Positions 5,742-8,536 of a DNA stretch of 8,536 bases are shown here, piece after piece. How positions within the stretch are numbered: position 1 is the first letter of the stretch; each line of letters begins with the position of its first letter. The notes beneath the pieces are model-generated. The model was not told where the DNA came from. It saw only the letters and a program-made list of their open reading frames with translations, and did no database searches. A program made the translations under genes and the position numbers. The stretch spans positions 1 to 8,536 of the forward strand of contig JAAYNT010000014.1 in NCBI GenBank assembly GCA_012520715.1. The letters are read 5' to 3'. The DNA comes from Acholeplasmataceae bacterium (GTDB lineage Bacteria; Bacillota_I; Bacilli_A; Acholeplasmatales; Acholeplasmataceae).

Positions 5742-7122
5742 CATTATTATAGCTAATATCTTCTACTAATTTACCTAATAGGGCGCGATCATTTGGAAAG
5801 CGTCCTTTTTCTACTTCTTTTCCAATATAGTTACAAAGTACTCTTCTAAAGTATTCATGTCTTGGATAAGATAAGAAACTTCTTGAATCAGTTAACATTC
5901 CAACAAACTTAGAAAGTAGTCCATTATTAGCTAGAGCACGGAATTGTTTTTCGATACCGTCTTCGTTATCTAAAAACCACCATGGTGCACCAAATTGTAA
6001 TTTACCAGCAATTCCACCACCTTGGAAAGCTTGCATAATTGTAATAGCAACTTCAAAGTCTCTTGGATTAAGTGTATAAATTATTGTTTTTGGTAATTGA
6101 TTAGTTGCATCTAAGCTATTTAGAGTTTGAGCTAATGCTTCTGCAATTAAATTGTCTTGAATTGCATCATATCCACTATCTTTACCAAGATCATTAAATT
6201 GACGCTTGTTAATATCTCTAATGGCTCCAATGTGGTATTGTTGTACCCAGTTTAACCTGTGGTATTCTCTTCCGAAGAATGTCATTAAATAGCCTTTGTA
6301 TTTAGCAATTTCTTCTTTTGATAGTTTTTTACCTTCTTGTCTTTTTCTAAATATTTCTTGAACTTCTGCTTTAGTAGTTTCAAGAAATACCATTTGATCT
6401 ATACCATGATCAGATAGACGACAGTCATTTTCATGAAAATAATCAATTCTTAGACGTAGTGCTTTTTCTAAGTCATTTAAATTTTCAATTTTAAAATTAA
6501 CTACTTTAGCAAGCTTGTTAATATAACCATTAAAAGTATCAAGCTCAATATTTACTACAACATCAGGTCTCCATGCTGGCAGTACTTTAAAGTTATAGTT
6601 TTTCTTTGTTTTAATTAGCTTGTGATATTTTAAATCATCAATTGGATCATCAGTTGTACAAACAACTTCAACATTTGATGATTCAATAAACTTAATGGCT
6701 GATAAATTAGCTATTTTTTTATTAGCTGTTTCATATATTTCTTTTGCAGTATCTGGATTTAGTAATAAATCGATATCAAAATATCTTTTTAATTCTAAAT
6801 GAGTCCAGTGATAAAGTGGGTTTCCAAATAAATACTTAACAGTATCTGCCCATTTTTTAAATCTTTCAAAATCTGGTTCATTACCAGTAATAAAACGCTC
6901 TTCAACGCCATTAGTTCTCATTAATCTCCATTTATAATGATCACCAAATCCTTTACCACCTAGCCAAACTTCAGTAATGTTTTTAAATGTTTTGTCTTCT
7001 GCTATTTCTTTTGGACTTAAGTGACAGTGATAATCAATAATCGGCATTTTTTTAGCATGATTATGATATAAGTATTTAGCTGTCTCATTATCTAATAAAA
7101 AGTCATCATGTATAAAACTCAT
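5719..7122 (-). CDS. uxaC: Uronate isomerase (glucuronate/galacturonate isomerase)
   Basis: This is the cytoplasmic enzyme converting D-galacturonate to D-tagaturonate and D-glucuronate to D-fructuronate, the first intracellular step of the isomerase pathway. It is 467 aa, essentially the E. coli UxaC length (470). It is an amidohydrolase-superfamily barrel. The metal motif D30-x-H32-x-H34 (IDYHCHLSP) is at the end of strand 1. Other family blocks include KGFGDHYKWRLMRTNG (57-72), CTTDDP (155-160), LPAWRPD (181-187), SDHGID (237-242), WVQQYHIGA (292-300), GKLQFGAPWWFLD (373-385), TDSRSFLSYPRHEYFRR (411-427) and the C-terminal NAKNYF (460-465). All look intact. The start at 7122 is set by AGGAGGT (7129-7135), and the uxaA TAG stop overlaps that site, so the two are translationally coupled. 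The 3' end overlaps the convergent methylesterase gene by 23 bp and leaves no room for a terminator between them. Confidence 0.97.
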   Translation of the reverse strand: MSFIHDDFLLDNETAKYLYHNHAKKMPIIDYHCHLSPKEIAEDKTFKNITEVWLGGKGFGDHYKWRLMRTNGVEERFITGNEPDFERFKKWADTVKYLFGNPLYHWTHLELKRYFDIDLLLNPDTAKEIYETANKKIANLSAIKFIESSNVEVVCTTDDPIDDLKYHKLIKTKKNYNFKVLPAWRPDVVVNIELDTFNGYINKLAKVVNFKIENLNDLEKALRLRIDYFHENDCRLSDHGIDQMVFLETTKAEVQEIFRKRQEGKKLSKEEIAKYKGYLMTFFGREYHRLNWVQQYHIGAIRDINKRQFNDLGKDSGYDAIQDNLIAEALAQTLNSLDATNQLPKTIIYTLNPRDFEVAITIMQAFQGGGIAGKLQFGAPWWFLDNEDGIEKQFRALANNGLLSKFVGMLTDSRSFLSYPRHEYFRRVLCNYIGKEVEKGRFPNDRALLGKLVEDISYNNAKNYFGY

Positions 7123-7133
7123 CTTGCTACCTC

Positions 7134-8536
7134 CTATAGTGTAACGCCGTCTTTAAATATTGCAATTTCACTAGCATTATTAATTTCATTTTTAGTTTGT
7201 TTTCCATTGGCAATTTCAATAATAAAATCAACAAACTGTTCATTTAATTCATTAAATGGTGTTCCAGTTAATAAATCACCAGCATCAAAGTCAATCCAAT
7301 GACGTTTTTTATTAAAAAGTGTTGAATTAGTTGATACTTTAATAGTTGGAACAAATCCACCAAACGGAGTTCCACGACCAGTTGTAAATAGTACAATCTG
7401 AGCTCCACTCATCGCTAGAGTGGTAGTTGATACTAAATCGTTTCCTGGTGCTTTAATAATATTAAATCCAGATTTTTTTAGTCTTTCAGTTGTATCTAAG
7501 ACATCTACTACTGGACTAATGCCACCTTTTTCAATATTACCTAAACTTTTCTCTTCTAATGTCGTAATGCCACCTTCTTTATTACCAGGTGACGGGTTAT
7601 CATAAATAACTTGGTTATGTGATTTATAGTAGTTTTTAAAGTCGTTAATAACTTTAACTAATTTATCAAAGACTTCCTTTGAAACTGATCTATTTAATAA
7701 GTTATGTTCAGCTCCAAATAATTCTGGAATTTCAGTTAAGACAGTAGTTCCACCATTTTTAATTAAATAATCTGATAATAAACCTAAAAGTGGGTTAGCA
7801 CTAATTCCGGAGAACGCATCACTTCCACCACATTTAAGACCAATTTTTAAGACACTAATTGGTTGTGTCTCTCTGTGGTCTTTTTCTTCCATTTGCTTGT
7901 ATAGTTTTGTCATTAAGTCAAGTACTACTTCATCTTCATTAAAGATGTCTTGTAAGTTGACAAATTTAACCCTTTCTGGATTATAATCATATGTTTTCAT
8001 AAAATTATCAAGTTGGTTATTTTCACAACCTAACCCAAGAACAATTACTCCACCCGCATTTGGATGAAGACTAATGTTTTGCAAAGTTTCCATAGTGTTA
8101 ACTAAGTCATCACCCATTTGGCTACAGCCATATGGATGTAAGATTGGTAGCACTCCATCAAAAAACTCAGTAGTTGGATGAGTGCGGTTAAAATCTTCAG
8201 CCATTTGACGAACAATACCGTTAATACAACCAACAGTTGGAATTAAATATATTTGGTTTCTAATTCCAAACTCACCACTGTCTCTTTTATAAACATTAAC
8301 AGTTTTGTCTTCTACTTTTTGATCATTTTTAATAGTAATTGGATGATACTCATATGTTAATATTTCACCTAAGTTAGTATGTACATTATGAGTATGAACA
8401 TGACTACCTTTTAATATTTTTTTAGTAGCATGACCAATAGGTGAACCGTATTTTATAACATTTTCTTTTTCATTGATATCAGTTAAGGCAACTTTATGTC
8501 CTGCCTTAACATCTTCTAATATTTTAAAGTTATTAA
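7134..8536 (-). CDS. uxaA: Altronate dehydratase, nearly complete (N-terminus beyond right edge)
   Basis: This enzyme dehydrates D-altronate to 2-keto-3-deoxy-D-gluconate, the last specific step of galacturonate catabolism. The frame stays open from the TAG stop (7134-7136) to the window edge, giving 466 visible codons. By comparison with E. coli UxaA (495 aa) about 25-30 N-terminal residues are missing. The Met at 8204 is internal: 110 in-frame residues lie upstream and form the SAF domain, with the hallmarks HKVALTDI, VIKYGSPIGHA and HVHTHN (visible residues about 13-50). The catalytic part follows with GIRNQIYLIPTVGCIN (90-105), HPYGCSQMGDD (133-143), GLGCENN (167-173), LKCGGSDAFSGISANPLLG (about 233-251), LTEIPELFGAE, GNKEGGITTLEEKSLG and FTTGRGTPFGGFVPTIKVSTN. 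The conserved Cys and His residues expected for the metal-dependent dehydratase are present. It is upstream of, and coupled to, uxaC by a stop/ribosome-site overlap. Confidence 0.96.
   Translation of the reverse strand, partial: NNFKILEDVKAGHKVALTDINEKENVIKYGSPIGHATKKILKGSHVHTHNVHTNLGEILTYEYHPITIKNDQKVEDKTVNVYKRDSGEFGIRNQIYLIPTVGCINGIVRQMAEDFNRTHPTTEFFDGVLPILHPYGCSQMGDDLVNTMETLQNISLHPNAGGVIVLGLGCENNQLDNFMKTYDYNPERVKFVNLQDIFNEDEVVLDLMTKLYKQMEEKDHRETQPISVLKIGLKCGGSDAFSGISANPLLGLLSDYLIKNGGTTVLTEIPELFGAEHNLLNRSVSKEVFDKLVKVINDFKNYYKSHNQVIYDNPSPGNKEGGITTLEEKSLGNIEKGGISPVVDVLDTTERLKKSGFNIIKAPGNDLVSTTTLAMSGAQIVLFTTGRGTPFGGFVPTIKVSTNSTLFNKKRHWIDFDAGDLLTGTPFNELNEQFVDFIIEIANGKQTKNEINNASEIAIFKDGVTL

Noticed and set aside
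5738..5756. TTAGC / GCTAA inverted repeat at the methylesterase-uxaC convergence, considered as a terminator
   Set aside because: It has only a 5-bp AT-rich stem with a 9-base loop and no U-run. It lies in uxaC coding sequence.
7108..7302. Plus-strand open frame over the uxaC/uxaA junction
   Set aside because: It lies antisense to two strongly supported genes, with no motif or ribosome binding site.
7420..7605. Plus-strand open frame of 61 codons
   Set aside because: It is antisense to the conserved C-terminal part of uxaA and is low-complexity shadow sequence.
1..8536. tRNA, rRNA, CRISPR arrays, insertion sequences, riboswitches, CcpA cre operators, altered genetic code
   Set aside because: I read through for each and saw no supporting structure, repeat or consensus. 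Tryptophan codons are TGG, and the visible stops are TAA or TAG, so the standard code suffices.

Overview
The window is an AT-rich (roughly one-third G+C by eye), gene-dense stretch of a bacterial genome. It looks like part of a pectin / galacturonate utilisation locus. Strong AGGAGG-type ribosome binding sites, a lipoprotein solute-binding protein, CUT1 permeases of the LplB/LplC (YteP/YtcP) type and very tight gene packing point to a low-G+C Bacillota-type organism. The exact lineage cannot be fixed from this sequence. Tryptophan is read from TGG, and all six visible stop codons are TAA or TAG. Nothing here requires an altered genetic code.

Layout from right to left, which is the direction of transcription for all genes but one: uxaA (altronate dehydratase, running off the right edge), uxaC (uronate isomerase), then a plus-strand pectin methylesterase gene wedged in tail-to-tail with uxaC (23 bp overlap). 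Next come, again on the minus strand, a six-helix membrane protein of uncertain family, two sugar-transporter permeases and a large lipoprotein solute-binding protein. A strong intercistronic hairpin follows, then the first 56 codons of a membrane-anchored protein that runs off the left edge. There is no stretch above 300 bases without a gene. The longest gap is 65 bp (171-235) and holds the hairpin and a ribosome binding site.

Proposed joint function (inference): the lipoprotein and two permeases import an oligosaccharide, probably partly methylated oligogalacturonide. The methylesterase has no signal peptide and would remove methyl esters inside the cell. Galacturonate released by hydrolases or lyases not seen here would be isomerised by UxaC to tagaturonate, reduced by a UxaB-type enzyme not seen here, and dehydrated by UxaA to 2-keto-3-deoxygluconate. 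The transporter ATPase, UxaB, KdgK/KdgA and any regulator are absent from the window.

Three start or boundary calls need care. The methylesterase starts at ATG 4848. The first permease probably starts at ATG 4246. UxaA does not start at the Met at 8204 but continues past the window edge with an intact SAF domain. The most unusual feature is the plus-strand methylesterase gene lying entirely inside what otherwise looks like one minus-strand operon, an arrangement resembling a non-contiguous operon.
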